Positions 1 to 12,799 of a stretch of 64,000 nucleotides of DNA are shown here, one piece after another (the stretch's first letter is position 1; every line of letters begins with the position of its first letter). Source of the stretch: Eulemur rufifrons. Its lineage: Eukaryota > Chordata > Mammalia > Primates > Lemuridae. The stretch covers positions 38,171,501 through 38,235,500 of the forward strand of contig NC_090997.1 in the NCBI RefSeq assembly GCF_041146395.1. Direction: 5' to 3'. Both the position numbers and the translations under genes were made by a program. The notes beneath the pieces were generated by a model. It did not search any database. It had not been told where the DNA came from and was given only the letters and a program-made list of their open reading frames with translations.

Positions 1-1850
1 CCGCCCTCCAGGTTGAGGTAGCCTGCCATTTTCGAGGCCCCAGCCTCAGACCCCCTAGTGAGAGCCTTTGCTTCTGGCTCCACCCCAATCCCAGCTCGGA
101 GGCTTTCCTGCTGTGGTGCAACAGGCTCTGCCCTGAGAGGCCTAAAGCAACCTCTCTGTTGGGCTCTGGGAGGGGCAAGAAGAGCTGCTTCCTCTAGGTG
201 TCTGACCTGTATTTGCGGGGCCCTTGTGCCTGAGAAGAGACTGCAGCCTGTTCACCCCAAGCCTTCCAAACTTCAGGCCCCAGCTGCCTTCTGCCTCCCT
301 GACCCTGCACCTGCCCTCCAGGTTCGGTAGGCCTGGATCTACATGCTCCTGAGCAGCTGGAGAGTCCTCCTACCCTCAGAAGTCCAGAGACTGCTGCTGA
401 CAGTGAGCTGGGAGCTTCTTGCGGACAGAATACCAGGCTCTCAGGCCCCAAGGGCACATCCTGCCCCACAGACCCAAGCCAAGATGGCAGGAACCATATT
501 GCTTCTCTACCTACCAGGCAGCTTTGTCCTCCCTAGGAGGCTTCAACTCCCCAAGTTCAGTCTTGCTCATCCCCACACAGACATTTCTCAACTCCAATCC
601 ACACTGCAGGAGCCATAGGGGTCCAGAGGGTCTCAGGGAGATCTGCGTGACTCCAAGCCCAGCCTTTCTGGGAAGACTGACTCCGGGAAAGATTGGTGGA
701 GACGACCAGAGGGCAGACTTTTCCTCCATCCAGACTCTTTCTCTCCCCTTCCCCTATTCCTCCCATGGCTGCAGAGAAGGATAATTGAGACACAACACGG
801 AAGGTCCCACAAAAAGTGGGGTTCAGACCTCTCCTTTTGGGGTCCTGCAGTGGACTGAGGGGTGCTTGGACTGGGAGCTCCCTGCCTGCCAGCTGTCCCT
901 TCTCCTACTTGCCTGGAAGACCCATTAGAACAAACAGTCCCCCGAGGCGGAGGCACATCTGAACCACCTTAGGCACCCCATGGGTGGCACAGGACCAGCA
1001 TCCCTATCCCTTATATGGTCAGAGACTGATCTCTGGGATGCTGGGGAAGAGCCCGCAGGCCAGATCCCATGCACCCAGGACTCAGTTGCAGTGCCCAAGG
1101 GCACAGAGGGGATATTTGTGAACTGGTCTCAGGAGGTGTGGGTTCCTGCAGGAGCCAATCAGGGACGAGGGTGCAGTGTGGATCCTAGCTGCAGTGTGCT
1201 TGTGGGGCACCCCTCCTCCCACAGGAGGGTCATGCTCCCAGCTCAGGCTGGGATCCTGGGCAGGGAACCTCTCTGCCTACATCACAGTTGTGAGGGAGCT
1301 TGGCTGACTTGTGCTCCTCTCTGCAGGCAGAGGCCTGCGAGAAACTGAGGAACAAGAGAGGTTTGAAAGGAGTGAGGCCTTCACCAGACTGCCAGATTGC
1401 AGTTCCCAGACGGCCCCACCTCCACATGCAGACTTTCTGGTTGAGTGGGGCCCCTGCCAAGCAGCTTTGCCCAGAGAGGAGGAATAGACCTTTGATCCCT
1501 GCATATCCCTTGCCAGCATTTGTGGACCTTGAGGGCAGGCTCACTCAACCTAACCCCACCCACCTCATTCCCCATCTGCCTCTGCTGAGGTAGAGAATAA
1601 AGGACTCACATGGAAGTTCTAGGGCCCCACTCACCACCCGGGGCATTATGGGGCTTCTCCAGAGGAACTAGAGTGAGTTGCAGGATCCAAAAACAACAGT
1701 GCAGCTTGTTCCCTTCAGCAAACACCACCTACTGACAGGGAGGTCAATTTGCATGCACTTTACACATTTAGTGACTCAATCATAGAGTATGTGGTTGATT
1801 TCCACCCACGAGCACCACCTATTGACTCAGAGATTAAACATCTAAACAAA
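1..1850 (+). promoter_or_regulatory. L1 5' UTR / internal promoter region
   Basis: This stretch is much richer in G+C than the rest of the window and has no credible coding frame. Its part from about 430 to 660 is clearly similar to 51040-51260 in the second L1 of the window: both share the block gatggcagg..ccatattgcttctc..acctacca and ctttgtcctccc. It runs into ORF1 coiled-coil sequence, which fits an L1 5' UTR carrying the internal promoter. A CCAAT-box-like gccaatcag lies at about 1154-1162. Promoter activity today is inference; the downstream element is broken. Confidence 0.75.
479..491 (+). promoter_or_regulatory. YY1-like site in L1 5' UTR
   Basis: The sequence ccaagatggcagg contains the CAAGATGGC core, which in human L1 is the YY1 site directing transcription start. 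Just downstream an opposite-strand CCAT core (accatattg) follows. The second L1 in this window keeps gatggc and gccatattg at the homologous place (about 51097-51115). YY1 binding is inferred from the motif only. Confidence 0.45.
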
Positions 1851-1973
1851 AGAAAATCCAAAAGTAAGAGGCAGCGTCTGTTCCAGATGAGAAGGAACCA
1901 GTGAAAGAACTCTGGAAGGGTGAAGAATTTAGCAAAAGGTACCCCCCCAAAAGGGAACACCAGCTCGCTAGCA

Positions 1974-2535
1974 ATGGATTCCAATGAAAAGCAGAATATT
2001 GAAATGCCAGATGGATTGTAAGGAAGCTTAATGAAATGCAATATAAAATGGAAACTCAACACAAAGAAACCACAAAAACAATGCAGGAAATGAAAAAAAT
2101 TCACTAAAGAAATCGAATCATTAACAAAAAATCAAACAGAACTTCTGGAAATGAAAAATTCATTCAAGGAGTTCAAAACACAGTGGAAAGCCTTGAGAAC
2201 AGGTTAGATCAGGCAGAAGAAGGCATCTCAGAGCTTGAAGACAACACCTTGCAATTAAACAAGTCAGTCACAGAGATAGAGCAGAGAAATAAGAAGAATG
2301 AGCAAAGCCTACAAGAAATATGGGGTATGTAAAGAGGACTAACATAAGAATCGTAGGCATCCCTGAGGGTAAAGAAGAAAATACACAAGGGTTGTATAAC
2401 TTATTTGAGGGAAAAATGGAGGAAAATTTCCCTGGCCTTGCTAGAAATCTAGATATACAATTACAAGAAGCTCAAAGGATTCCCTGGGAAGATTCATCAC
2501 AAAGAGGCAAACACCACGATACACAGTCATCAGAC
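1974..2535 (+). pseudogene. L1 ORF1 remnant (coiled coil plus RRM part)
   Basis: Translated pieces match the L1 ORF1 RNA-binding chaperone. A heptad-like, Glu/Lys/Gln-rich coiled coil spans about 1990-2330, followed by the conserved start of the RRM domain (open frame from 2320, with [15 protein letters not shown] and then [16 protein letters not shown]). In-frame stops interrupt the coiled coil (for example the taa in gattgtaagg and the taa in cactaaag) and a stop lies just before the RRM block (tatgtaaag). The C-terminal domain is cut off near 2531 by the junction to ORF2. ORF1p normally trimerises and coats L1 RNA; this copy cannot. Confidence 0.85.
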
Positions 2536-3640
2536 CAGTGGAACAGAACAGAGAACCCAGACATAAAACCATCCTCATATAGCCATCTGATCTTTGGCAA
2601 AGCAGAAAACAACATGCACTGGGGAAGAGAATACTTATTCAATAAATGGTGCTGGGAAAATTGGATAGCCACATATGGAAGACTGAAACAGGATTCGCAC
2701 CTTTCCCCACTCACAAAAATCAACTCATGATGGATAACAGACTTAAACCTAAGCCATAAAACTATAAAAATTCTAGAAATGTTGGAAAAACTCTTACAGA
2801 CATTGGTCTAGGCAAGGAATTTATAAAGAAGACCCCAAAAGGAATCATAGCAACAACAAAAATAAATAAATGGGACCTGATCAAATTAAAAAGCTTCTGC
2901 ACAGCCAAGGAAACAATCATTAGAGCAAATAGACAACCCACAGAGTGGGACAAAATATTTGCATGCTATACATCTAATAAAGGGCTGATAACTAGCATCT
3001 ATAAAGAACTCAAGCAAATCAGCAAGGAGAAATCAAACAACCCCATTAAAAAGTGGGCAAAAGACATGAACAGGAACTTTTCTGAAGAAGACAGACTAGT
3101 GGACAACAAACATGAAAAAATGCTCAACATCTCTAATCATCAGGGAAATGCAAATCAAAACCACAATGAGATATCATTTAACTCCAGTGAGATGGTTTTT
3201 ATCAAACAGTCCCAAAACAACAAATGTTGACATGGATGCAGAGAGATAGGAACACTCATACACTGCTAGTGGGACTGCATACTAGCACAACCTCTATGGA
3301 AAGTAATATGGAGATACCACAAAGAACTACTAGTAGAACTACCATTTGATCTAGTAATCCCTGTACTGGGTATTTACCGAAAGGGGAAAAAAAGGCATTC
3401 TATAAAAAATACTCCTGTACTCGAATGTTCATAGAAGCACAATTCACAATTACAAAGAGCTAGAAACAACACAAGTGCCCATCAATACATGAGTGGATTA
3501 ATAAAATCTAGTATATGTATACCATGGAGTACTACTCAGCCATAAAAAATGGTTAACTACCTCTCATATTAACCTGAATGGAACTGGAGACCATTCTTCT
3601 AAGCAAAGTATCACAAGAACAGAAAAACAAACACCACATG
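2530..3640 (+). pseudogene. L1 ORF2 C-terminal remnant
   Basis: After the junction the frame gives the post-RT region of L1 ORF2 ([31 protein letters not shown]), followed by a stop at about 2728 and more homologous sequence in shifting frames. This includes the Cys-rich segment near 3225-3300 and the terminal part with tataccatggagtactactc at about 3516-3535. Endonuclease and reverse transcriptase domains are absent. The long frame 2320-2730 is a chance fusion of ORF1 RRM and ORF2 C-terminus created by the deletion. Confidence 0.88.
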
Positions 3641-3867
3641 TACTCGTCATTAAATTGGAACTAATCGATCAACAGTTATGTGCTTGTATAGAAATAACAT
3701 TCATAGGAAATCAAGCAGGTGGGAGGTGGGAGGAGGGGATGAGTAAATTCACACCTAATGGGCACAATGCACACTGTCTGGGGGTCGGGCACACTTATAA
3801 CCTTGCCAGAAGCAATTTATGTAACCAAAACACTTGTACCCCCATAATATTCTGAAATAAAAAAAAA
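3641..3867 (+). repeat. L1 3' UTR and A tail
   Basis: The G-rich tract (gggaggtgggaggagggg, about 3720-3738), the gcacaatgcacactgtctggg segment and the tail cccccataatattctgaaataaa are shared with the L1 3' ends at 34942, 38280, 45870 (minus strand) and 53290. It is the best marker tying these five copies to one lineage. Confidence 0.85.
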
Positions 3868-3870
3868 TGA

Positions 3871-4159
3871 TGTCTGGGCATGGTGGCTCATGCCTGTAAT
3901 CCTAGCACTCTGGGAGCTCGGGAGTTCGAGACCAGCCTGAGCAAGAGAGAGACTCCATCTCTACTAAAAATAGAAAGAAATTAGCTGGACAACTAAAAAT
4001 ATATAGAAAAAATTAGCCGGGTATGATGGTGCATGTCTGTAGTCCCAGCTACTCGGGAGGCTGAGGCAAAAGGATTGCTTAAGCCCAGGAGTTTGAGGTT
4101 GCTGTGAGCTAGGCTGACACCATGGCACTCTAGCCAGAGCAACAGGTGAGACTCTGTCT

Positions 4160-4194
<35 letters not shown>
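3871..4194 (+). mobile_element. Alu (strepsirrhine-type dimer) next to the L1 tail
   Basis: It starts tctgggcatggtggctca and ends in a run of more than 30 A. The left arm has lost about 27 bases between gcactctgggag and gttcgagacc. The linker carries the extra A-rich segment seen in the other Alus here, and the right arm has gaggttgctgtgagctaggc. It lies directly behind the L1 A tail, so the tail probably served as the insertion target. No clean target duplication can be read in the A-rich flanks. Confidence 0.92.
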
Positions 4195-4196
<2 letters not shown>

Positions 4197-5395
4197 TAAT
4201 CATTTCTTCCATTGATTCATGTATTTATTCAATTGACATTTTCTGAGTAATTGTGAGAGGGTTGTCTCCCTTATAGGTTTGATATAATAGGTTTATAAAC
4301 AAAGATTTAAACTAAAGAAGAGTGAGCAAGAAAGAATTTAGCAAGTGGTAATGTCTTAAATTTGACAAACCTTAGTTTCTTCATCAATACTGCTATGAGA
4401 ATAGTTATAAGACCTCATAGGACCAGTGTGAGGATTAATTTATTGTGGTGCAACATTCTTGAAGACTTTCACATCTCCTTGACCTCCCTTATGTTTTTTT
4501 GACAGGTTGGTCCATCTGTCCCAGATGCCAGTCCTATCTTCCAGTAGATGCCAAACTTCTATTCATTTTTAAGGTTCTACTTATCTACTTACTATCTATA
4601 TAAGTATGATTTTTCCCAGTTTCTCTAGGCAGGTTTAGGTGTTCTTTGGGTTTCTTCAACACTTTTTTCTTATCTAGCTCTCCTATATTTTCAATTTCTA
4701 GTGATGTGTCTATCTCCCCCCAATCTAGGAACCATTTGAGGAAAGGAATCATATCTTATTCATCTCCATATCTCTTACCATGCCTTTTGTGTTGCCTGGT
4801 AGGTTAGCAGTAAATGTTACCACAGTAAATGAAAAAATAGAATTTTAGCACTATAAAAGGCAAATGTATTCTTGATGAAATTATCAAGGAAAGACTAAAG
4901 AATGTTAGAGCTAATAACAAATTCAATACGTCTGAGGTCCTAGAAGTATTGAGAATAGTATAAAAAGGACAGCTAAGGTTGTAGTGAAAATGTAGACAGT
5001 AAAGAAATTATCATCAGAGCAGGTATAGCTTTTTTCCATAGATTTCCCAAGTGTTGTAAATATCTTTTTGGAATAATAAATTGTTTTGAGGGGACTTTTG
5101 CAAGCATGGTTACCTGAGGGAAATTCTTTATTAATATTAGCATGTAGCAATACATTTATTATTCACAGAAATCAGGGAATGACTCAAAGGAATGGCAATC
5201 AAAATGAAAATATTGAATGCTGAAAACAGTTATTGTGAATCAATACTGATCCTTAGTTTACTGTTATTCCCTATTCAAAAACCATTTATTATATTTTTAG
5301 AAAAACTAAGTATACACATATTGCTTAGGAAGACTATTTTTAACCTCTGTATTCTTTTTACTTCCAGGCAGCAGACAGAAACTGTGTACCTTAAA

Positions 5396-5427
<32 letters not shown>

Positions 5428-5784
5428 CTTATAAGACTGACCACCGTATCATTCTGTTTGGTCTGGAGAGCTCCTTTATCTTTGCTTCTTTAATTCTGCA
5501 CATTTTCTTTATACCAACTTTTCCAAATCAATGATATTGTATGGATATATGTTCAATTGCCATTTTGTTCTCCCTAGTACCCTGTACCCACAGGAAGTGG
5601 AAAAGCTAAAAATTTTGAGTAATTATGCATATACATTATAATTCTCAGGGAGAGTTGGGAATTGAGGATTATGTGGAGAGACACTGAGGCCTTACTTTTT
5701 ATTGTTCTAGGTAGACCACATGAATTGAAAAGGGAAATCTCTAAAAAGCAAGCCAAAATAAGACCCATGAGAGTGTAGTCTAGG
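4195..5784. other. Unassigned AT-rich DNA with a MIR-like piece
   Basis: Only two things stand out: a weak MIR-like block at about 4330-4450 (tagtttcttcatc.., gtgaggattaattta) and the TA repeat listed separately. Open frames are under 95 codons with no recognisable domain. I see nothing else. Confidence 0.5.
5398..5428. repeat. (TA)n microsatellite
   Basis: About 30 bases of alternating TA, starting with tacatatata and unbroken for about 12 units. It is a likely length-variable site. Confidence 0.9.
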
Positions 5785-6015
5785 AGTAAAAAGCTTGAGC
5801 TCTACAGTCCCATAGACATGGATTAATATCCTAGATCAACTCCCTCAATCACCGTGTAGCTTACAAAATTTCCTTAACTTCCTGAAGTCTCAAATTCTGC
5901 ATTTGCAAACTGGCAATAATATAACAACGCCCACCTAGTAAGGCTAGCATAGAAATCCAGTTCATGTAAAACATTAGCACAGGGCTTGACACACACCGCC
6001 AGGGAACACTACTTT
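5785..6015 (+). repeat. MIR SINE, sense
   Basis: The order of blocks follows MIR: a tRNA-like head region with gagctctacagtc, then cttaacttcctgaagtctcaaattc (the degraded 'acttaacctctctgagcctcagtttc' core), then gcaataatataac and tagcacagggcttgacacac. Divergence is high, as expected for this old family. Confidence 0.65.
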
Positions 6016-6469
6016 GTTGCTATTGTTATTACTGATTACAAAGTATCACATAACAGGCACCGCACCAGGTTCCGCCTGGTAAAATGGTTCTCAGCTTGAG
6101 TCGTCTGTCTTCTAACTCTGGAATCCAGACTTTATCTGTTAGGAAGTGATCAGCTGTAAGAAATGGAACTTCTGACTCAACTCAGCTTAAATGAGATAAA
6201 ATATATTGTGCCACACACTAAGTTCAGAGGTAAGACTGCCTTCAGGCGTGGTTAATTAAAATATTCAACTTTGTTATCAAGAACTCAGGTTCTTTCCATC
6301 TCTCTGTCATACACAGAATCAATTCCATCTTACACTTGGTTGTCTTTATGGTCTTAGAATGGCTTCCAGAAGCAATGAGAATAATCAACCTTGGTCAAGT
6401 CCAGTATGGAGAGAGAATGACAGAGGGATTGATTGGTTCCAAGAACACCAAGCAATCCTCTCACCTTGT

Positions 6470-6660
6470 GTCACTCTCTGCCCTTCTTTCCTTCCCTTTG
6501 TCTTTTTCTTCCTTCCTTCCTCCCTTTATTCCACCTTTCTTGATTTCCTGCCTTCCTTATTTTATCACTCCCTCCTTCCCTTCCTCCCTTCTCCTTTTTT
6601 TCTTTTTCTCTCTGTTCCTCACTTTTTCTTCAACAATTATTTTTTATCTACCACACCTGT
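6470..6660. repeat. Polypyrimidine tract
   Basis: About 190 bases are almost entirely C and T on the plus strand (repeated ttcctt, cttccc and ttttctt units). The two overlapping frames here (Ser/Phe/Leu/Pro-rich) simply reflect this composition. Confidence 0.85.
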
Positions 6661-9302
6661 CATTGTTCTGAGTCGTAGAAATTCATCAGTGCACAAAAAT
6701 CCTGCCCTCATTTAGCTTAAATTCTTGTGGAGCCAACTTGTTTCCACAGCTAAACAGATCACTGACCGGAGGAACGAGACGACAGTGGTTAGAGACTAAC
6801 CAGTTGGAATGGGATGGATGTTGGGGCATCTACCACACTTGTCCAATACACCTCCAAGAACATTATTTGGATCTCTTATTGGCATTTAATCTTCAAGCAT
6901 CTCAGACTCTAAGGCAGGGAAAAATCATGCCCTATTTTAAAATATTTGCCTTATTTTCTGCTTCTCAAGTGAAGAAGTGAAGATATTAATTCTTCAACGG
7001 TGTGCACTATACAGCCATTACCAAACATATTTACTTATTTTATGTTACAATATGTTTTCAGTAAAATTTAAGCTCATTTTCTTTCTTTGGTTGTCATTTT
7101 AAAATCCCAGACCTTGCATTTATCTTAGCTTATTACTAATTTAATGTTTTGATCATCGACTACATGATATACTATAATGATAATCTTTAAATGCCCATTT
7201 CATTAAAATTTTATATTACACACAAGACCTGTAAGTCCCTGCTGCTACAGCAAATCATTTCATAACTTTATCTAATAAAAATGTCTGGTTGTGATTTTCA
7301 ATTAGATTGAGTCACTCATAAAGCATCAGAGTAAATGGATCTGCGCCAAGTGTTGTTAATACTACTTACAATGTGGCTTCGTGCCAGAGCAGGGTTTTGC
7401 CTCAATCCCCACCTCATCCTGACTCCAACTGGGGTAAAGTAATATGTGAATAGCCCAGAACTACACCATAAGTTTTTCTAAGGATAGAGTATTTTATTTA
7501 TTTTGTATGCACAAGGCACTAAAATAACAGTCTGTGCTCAATACTCAGAGACCAAAATTGTATTCCAATAAGGATTTATTCATGCTATGGTCATTCATAG
7601 TCATCTTTTGGGGACCTCTTGGTCAAGGCAAAGAGAGCTGGAAGTAGTTAAACATATCACATAATAATCTAAGAAAATAATTGAATGGCTTTAGTTTGAA
7701 ATGTTAGTGAGTTACAAGCTAGTACAACACACTAACCCCTCTGCTGCCATTTGCTTTCTGTCACTGTGATATCACATTAGAAGTAACAGTGGAAGAAGAT
7801 AGAATGTGACATAGTTAGCATCATTTTTTTCTCTAAAATACCCACCATGTAATAAACCCTCAGTATGTGTCCTTAACTTGTTTATGCTTACAGAAACCCT
7901 AGGCAGCTGATACTGTTAACACCACTTTACAAATAAGAGGTCTTAGCTCACAGAAATTGAAAGATGGGAGCAAAGTGCTACACTATTTCCCAGCTTAGCA
8001 TGCAATGAAGAACATAAGAACCAAGGCCCATACACTGATTTATTTCAAGAATCCCTATGTTCAAGGACCAACAGTTTACCTTAGCAAGAAAAAACAACAC
8101 CCCTTTGAAAAAGGAAATAGTCACAATAATAATTCAAGTTTTGTGGAAATGAAAACTAATAAAGGTTAAAAAAATCAGCAATTTGGGAATGAATATAAAA
8201 TTCAATCTTTTCATGAAGCAATTAAAATTTTGAGTCTGACATCTTTTTGAATTTTTTTCAACTTAATTTCATTTATACTCACTAGAAATTTAAAAAAAAA
8301 AAAAAAATCTGTCCAGAGTAGCAACTACCTTTCCTAAAACTATCATGTGGAAAGGGAGAAGTTTATCTGCCTTTAAAATGCGTGCATGGGGAAAGGTGGG
8401 ATTTGCACTGCATGGAGTCCAGTTCTCACTTTCCAGTTCTCACTTTCCACGCAGCAGAATTCCAACACACCTCAGTAGTATAGGAGGTGGGAATGGATGA
8501 CTTCTAAATTTCTTTTCACAGAAAATCATGTTATTATGTAAAAGTTCAATTAAGAAAGAAGTCAAAAGTCAAGCCTAGGAAAGTATTTAGTCTCTATTCC
8601 AGAGGGAAGGGAGTAATAAAAAAAAAAAGAAAAGAAAACTTTGAAAATTAAGAGATAACAGATGCAGCCAGTAATGTGAGACTTGGAATTTAGTATTTTA
8701 CTTAATAAGAATAGAGTTAATTTTTAAAAAGATACCTAATCTCAAACTTATGTTGGTCATATACATATACTGCATTATATTCTAAAACTAATTCAGGTTT
8801 TACACAAACCATTTACAGAAGAAAGTAAAGAATTATAAAATTGTTTCAAAGAAATTTCTCAGAAGACATACTGTATCAACTATTGTTATTATCATTCATC
8901 TTTTAAAAACATACTAATGTATGTGTAGGCAGATCTGCTACCTAACAAGTAACCTTAACATAGTAGCCATTTTCTGTTCTTATTCATTGAGTGTCTGTTG
9001 TAATTCTCTGACTCTCATGTTACACACGTTGTTAAATATTTTAAATATTATTCCTGCATACCTGTATTATTATAAGCAATGTACATTGTTGGCAGTGACT
9101 ATAATAGCAATTTACTGAAATGCATCATTTAAATGTAAATCAGGCATAAATATTTATAATAAGATCAATAATCTAAATTGCTGGAATATTTCAAAACTGA
9201 AATACTATTTTCATTATCAATTTTATTTCAATCTGTGTTGACTATATAATGCAAATCACTACCTTTACCCTCCATAATCTTGGGACTATTGGGCATAGGT
9301 CA
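6661..9302. other. Unassigned AT-rich DNA
   Basis: No gene or young repeat is recognisable. A minus-strand MIR-like segment lies at about 7870-8010 (tttacaaataagaggtcttagctcacag). A 14-base unit ccagttctcacttt is repeated twice in tandem at about 8419-8446. A-runs occur at 8290 and 8620. No frame exceeds about 80 codons. Confidence 0.5.
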
Positions 9303-9633
9303 TATATTAGTCTTCTCAGGCTGCCATAACAAAATACCATAGGCTGGGTGGTTTAAACAACAGTAATTTATATCTTGCAGTTCTGGAGAATGGTCTTTTC
9401 CTGGCTAGCAGATGGCTACCTTCTTGCTATAGTCCTCACATGATTTTTTCTCTGAGCATGTGCAGAGACAAAGCTATTTCCTCTTATTATTAGGCCACCA
9501 ATCCTATTAGGGCCTCACCCTTATGACCTCATAAGCTTAATTGTCCTCTAAAAACCCTATCTTCAAATATAGTCACATTGGGGGTTAGGGTATCAACATA
9601 TAAATGTGGGGGATAATAGAGTTTAGTCCACAG
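9303..9633 (-). mobile_element. MLT1-type MaLR solo LTR
   Basis: Read on the minus strand this is an ERVL-MaLR LTR of MLT1 type. The plus strand shows the reversed LTR end (tattagtcttctcaggctgccataac), the aacaacagtaatttat block, the aatcctattagggcctcaccc block and the LTR start region (caacatataaatgtggggga). A 7-base direct repeat taggtca flanks it (9296-9302 and 9634-9640), consistent with a MaLR insertion of about 5 bp duplication. No internal sequence remains. Confidence 0.85.
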
Positions 9634-9640
9634 TAGGTCA

Positions 9641-12600
9641 ATAGACTGTATTCCATACTCCAACTACAAATTCAGAGCTGGAAATTAAAAGAGCTTTGTA
9701 GAAATTATTTTATTAACTTAGCTAAGTTCATGTAAAAGACTTCATATGCAGTTCACAGTCAAAATTTATCAAGTAATTGATCTCTGTAAAAACCTTATTT
9801 GTTTACATAAGGTAAGATGATTATCTAAGATTTAAGTAATGCAGGCATGGTAACTGCAGTATCTAGTAAAAATATTAGAAACAAATCAAAATTCACACTC
9901 CACTTCTGTGGATTACTATACCAACTGTAATGTTCCTTCTAAAAGTTTATACAATAATTACTCTTCCAATGTGGATTGATAGAGAAACAATATGTAGAAA
10001 CCTAATATATTTTAAAGTGTAAGAAACACTTGGATAGAGTTGTAATTTATCAATGAATCTGGTAACCTATAATAGATATTTTGCTATTTTAACAAGCACA
10101 TAAAAATGGATATAACAATTTATGATTGAAATATCTCATAAAACAGAGAACATGAGTATTACTTTCTAACATAGTTATTAAGGAAAATGTGAAAAAAAGT
10201 ATAATGTAAAACTGCTCACCTTTGCAACTGAATAATTTCTCATAGATACATTGGGCACTCAGCTACTATCATCTTTTCTAAATAATTCATAAAACATTTT
10301 TCTGGACATTTTATGATTTAGTAAATATATTTACTATAAGTATATGAATAGTAATATGTTATTTATTATAGTCTTAATGTTAATTAATATAGTCATATTT
10401 TCATTATATTCTATTATATTATTATTTTTTCTTTTTGCTTCTAGATCTATAGGCTTGGTGTCCTTGGAGGAGAAATGGAAATCAATTTGGGAGCATTTTT
10501 TTATTTTATTGTGTGGTTTATATTTTTGGAGATTACATATGAATATTATTTGAGAACTGAGTTATTAATAATTGTGGGCTACTTAAATTATTAATCCAAG
10601 CATAGGTAAGGCAACAAAGTATGAACATTTATACTCGCACTCTGATGGAATGTTAGTAGTCAGCACTGTAAATATATGTGCTCTCTGCTTTTGAAAACGG
10701 TGACTGACTGAGAAAGCCTTGTAACAATTTAGGGGGTACCTGGATTTAATGAGTATGGAATTGGATCACAGCAGGGCACATTCCTGAATCAGAATTGTAG
10801 CTCTTATGAACACATAGTAAATCTTTACTATAAAAAAAAAACTAAAATACTTATGTATTTCTATCCCAAGAGTTCAGCTTATGGTTTGGGGTCCACAGTC
10901 ACAGCTACCGTAGTGGGAAAGCTAGAGCTAACATTTTTATGTTCACTAGACATTTCAATTTCAGCAACAAATTATTTTAATGAACACAATCAATAAGGCA
11001 TGTATTATTAAAGGATGGTTTACACCATATTTTTCAATCATAAATGAAATCATAACACGAAGGCTTACTCATGGAGAAAACAAGAAACGATGTTGCAAAT
11101 TAAATTAAATTCATAAGCATATCTTCATAAACAAAAGCAAAGAGAACATTTTCTAGAAGAAATATATTAGAAACTATTTCCATTTCAATAGGAAACCTAC
11201 TCTCTAGACGTCATGGAATTCCACTACATTATGAACACAGACCTGCACCTTCACACAGCCATCAAAGACCAGGACCCTCTCATGACTCGTAGCTGCATCA
11301 TCATACACCCATGAGAGTCTTCGTATTTGTGCACTTACACACAGATTTCATAATATCTCTCATGTATTAGCCCCTTTGCTCTCAATTGTTGTGGTCCCAG
11401 TCTGCAAATAATCATCTCATCATCACCTTTCTCACTCTAATTTCCATCCTCCTATTTTTCTCCTATGAGCACTAACATCTCACCACTAATAACTCAGTCC
11501 AAATTTTTCTACCTATCATATTCCTGCATAGTTTCATCTACAATTTTTCTCCCTTTCACCTTCACTGACAGCCTCCATCCTCAATGTGCTGCATTGTTTC
11601 CCTTCACCTCTTTCGGTGAGTGCCTCTTTTTTTTTTAAAGAGTTTTTATTTCTCTTTATTTCTTTAAATTCGCTGAACTTAAGATTTGATGATCCATGAC
11701 CCATTCATTGGTCTCTCTCCTAATGCTTACTTTTTTCCACTGACCTCCATTTAGTAGGCCAATATTACCACTACGACTATTCACCCATTGTCTGCTATTC
11801 TCCTACCTTCTGGTCATCATTTTATCTGTCTACTATCCCACAGATCCATTTATACCTTCTCAACTGAGTTTAGTACCCAGCTCAAAAGCATCTTTGCAAA
11901 GTGTTTTGTCATCATCACAGTGATTTCAACAACCATATCAATAATTCCCCAGAACTTTTCACTGTCTCCAATCCTATATATTAGCGCTGCTTACTTATAT
12001 CAGCAATGACTCATATTAGATGCATATATAAAAATTTAATGTGTCTTTTTAAATTATCATGATCAAACTTTTCGGCCTAGCTAAAGGTTTTCATTATCTA
12101 ACCACCATTCCAACCAATGGTAAAAAGACCACCAAGATTTGCCAAGATCACATTAGAATTCATCCATGTCCAGAAATGCCTGGCAAACTAATCCAAAGGA
12201 CCTTCCAGAAGTCTGTTTGAATAGCAGATTAAAAGACTTTCTGGAAGCAGTTTAACAAATTATTCAAAAGGAAGAGTTGAGGTGTATAAACTCATTGAAG
12301 ACAATGCATCAACTTGGAGGAAAATGGGTGGTTTCTGAGAACTCCAAGTTCCTGAGCTCCAACTCCATGGATTTGGGCCTGATTCCGGGTTCAGCAAAAA
12401 TATAGCAAAATATATATTCTCTAAATTTCTGGAAAGGAAAAAGCTGAAACTGCTGGAATATGTTAGATCCATGGTATCAGCTATGTAGATTATGAAACCT
12501 CCCACTTTCATGTGTTATGCAGCAGAGTAAAACCTTCACTGTGTAGAGAATACCACTGTCACATTCAAGCCATTTTCCTGCTATCCACAAACATAATATT

Positions 12601-12799
12601 ACATTCAAATGTCATTGAGAAAATAAACTTCAGTTTTCAAGAATTCAAGAAAAATTCCTCTTTGAGATATTGAGACTATGAGTCACAGATCTTCCTATTT
12701 GAGCTAAGAAAACACGTTGGCTAACTTCATAAGACATCGACTATGGTAAGTTTCTGCTCACTTATAGATGCTTGGGAAGTTGGGAAGCTTTAGCTGTAT
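9641..12799. other. Unassigned AT-rich DNA
   Basis: No gene, Alu or young L1 is visible. A C/T-rich stretch at about 11220-12000 may be part of an old repeat but I cannot name it. The segment 12060-12530 has a more even base composition and no repeat hallmark; its frames (longest 83 codons, minus) show no known domain. Confidence 0.45.

Larger units (their letters stand above)
1..3867 (+). mobile_element. Lineage-type LINE-1, internally deleted, left end outside the window
   Basis: The order is that of an L1: GC-rich 5' UTR (to about 1850), ORF1 remnant (about 1974-2535), C-terminal third of ORF2 (about 2530-3640), a G-rich 3' UTR and a short A tail (3859-3867) after an AATAAA-type signal. 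Most of ORF2, including the endonuclease and reverse transcriptase, is missing because ORF1 sequence runs directly into ORF2 C-terminal sequence near 2531-2535. In-frame stops and frameshifts show the copy is dead. The left end is not in the window, so no target-site duplication can be checked. An Alu begins within a few bases of the tail. Confidence 0.9.

Noticed and set aside
1..335. Tandem monomers in the L1 5' UTR (ccctccaggtt at 5 and 315)
   Set aside because: Only about 20 bases match and the following sequence does not, so a monomer array is not supported.
6336..6715. Two overlapping frames of 111 and 118 codons
   Set aside because: Most of their length is the polypyrimidine tract read as Ser/Phe/Leu/Pro.
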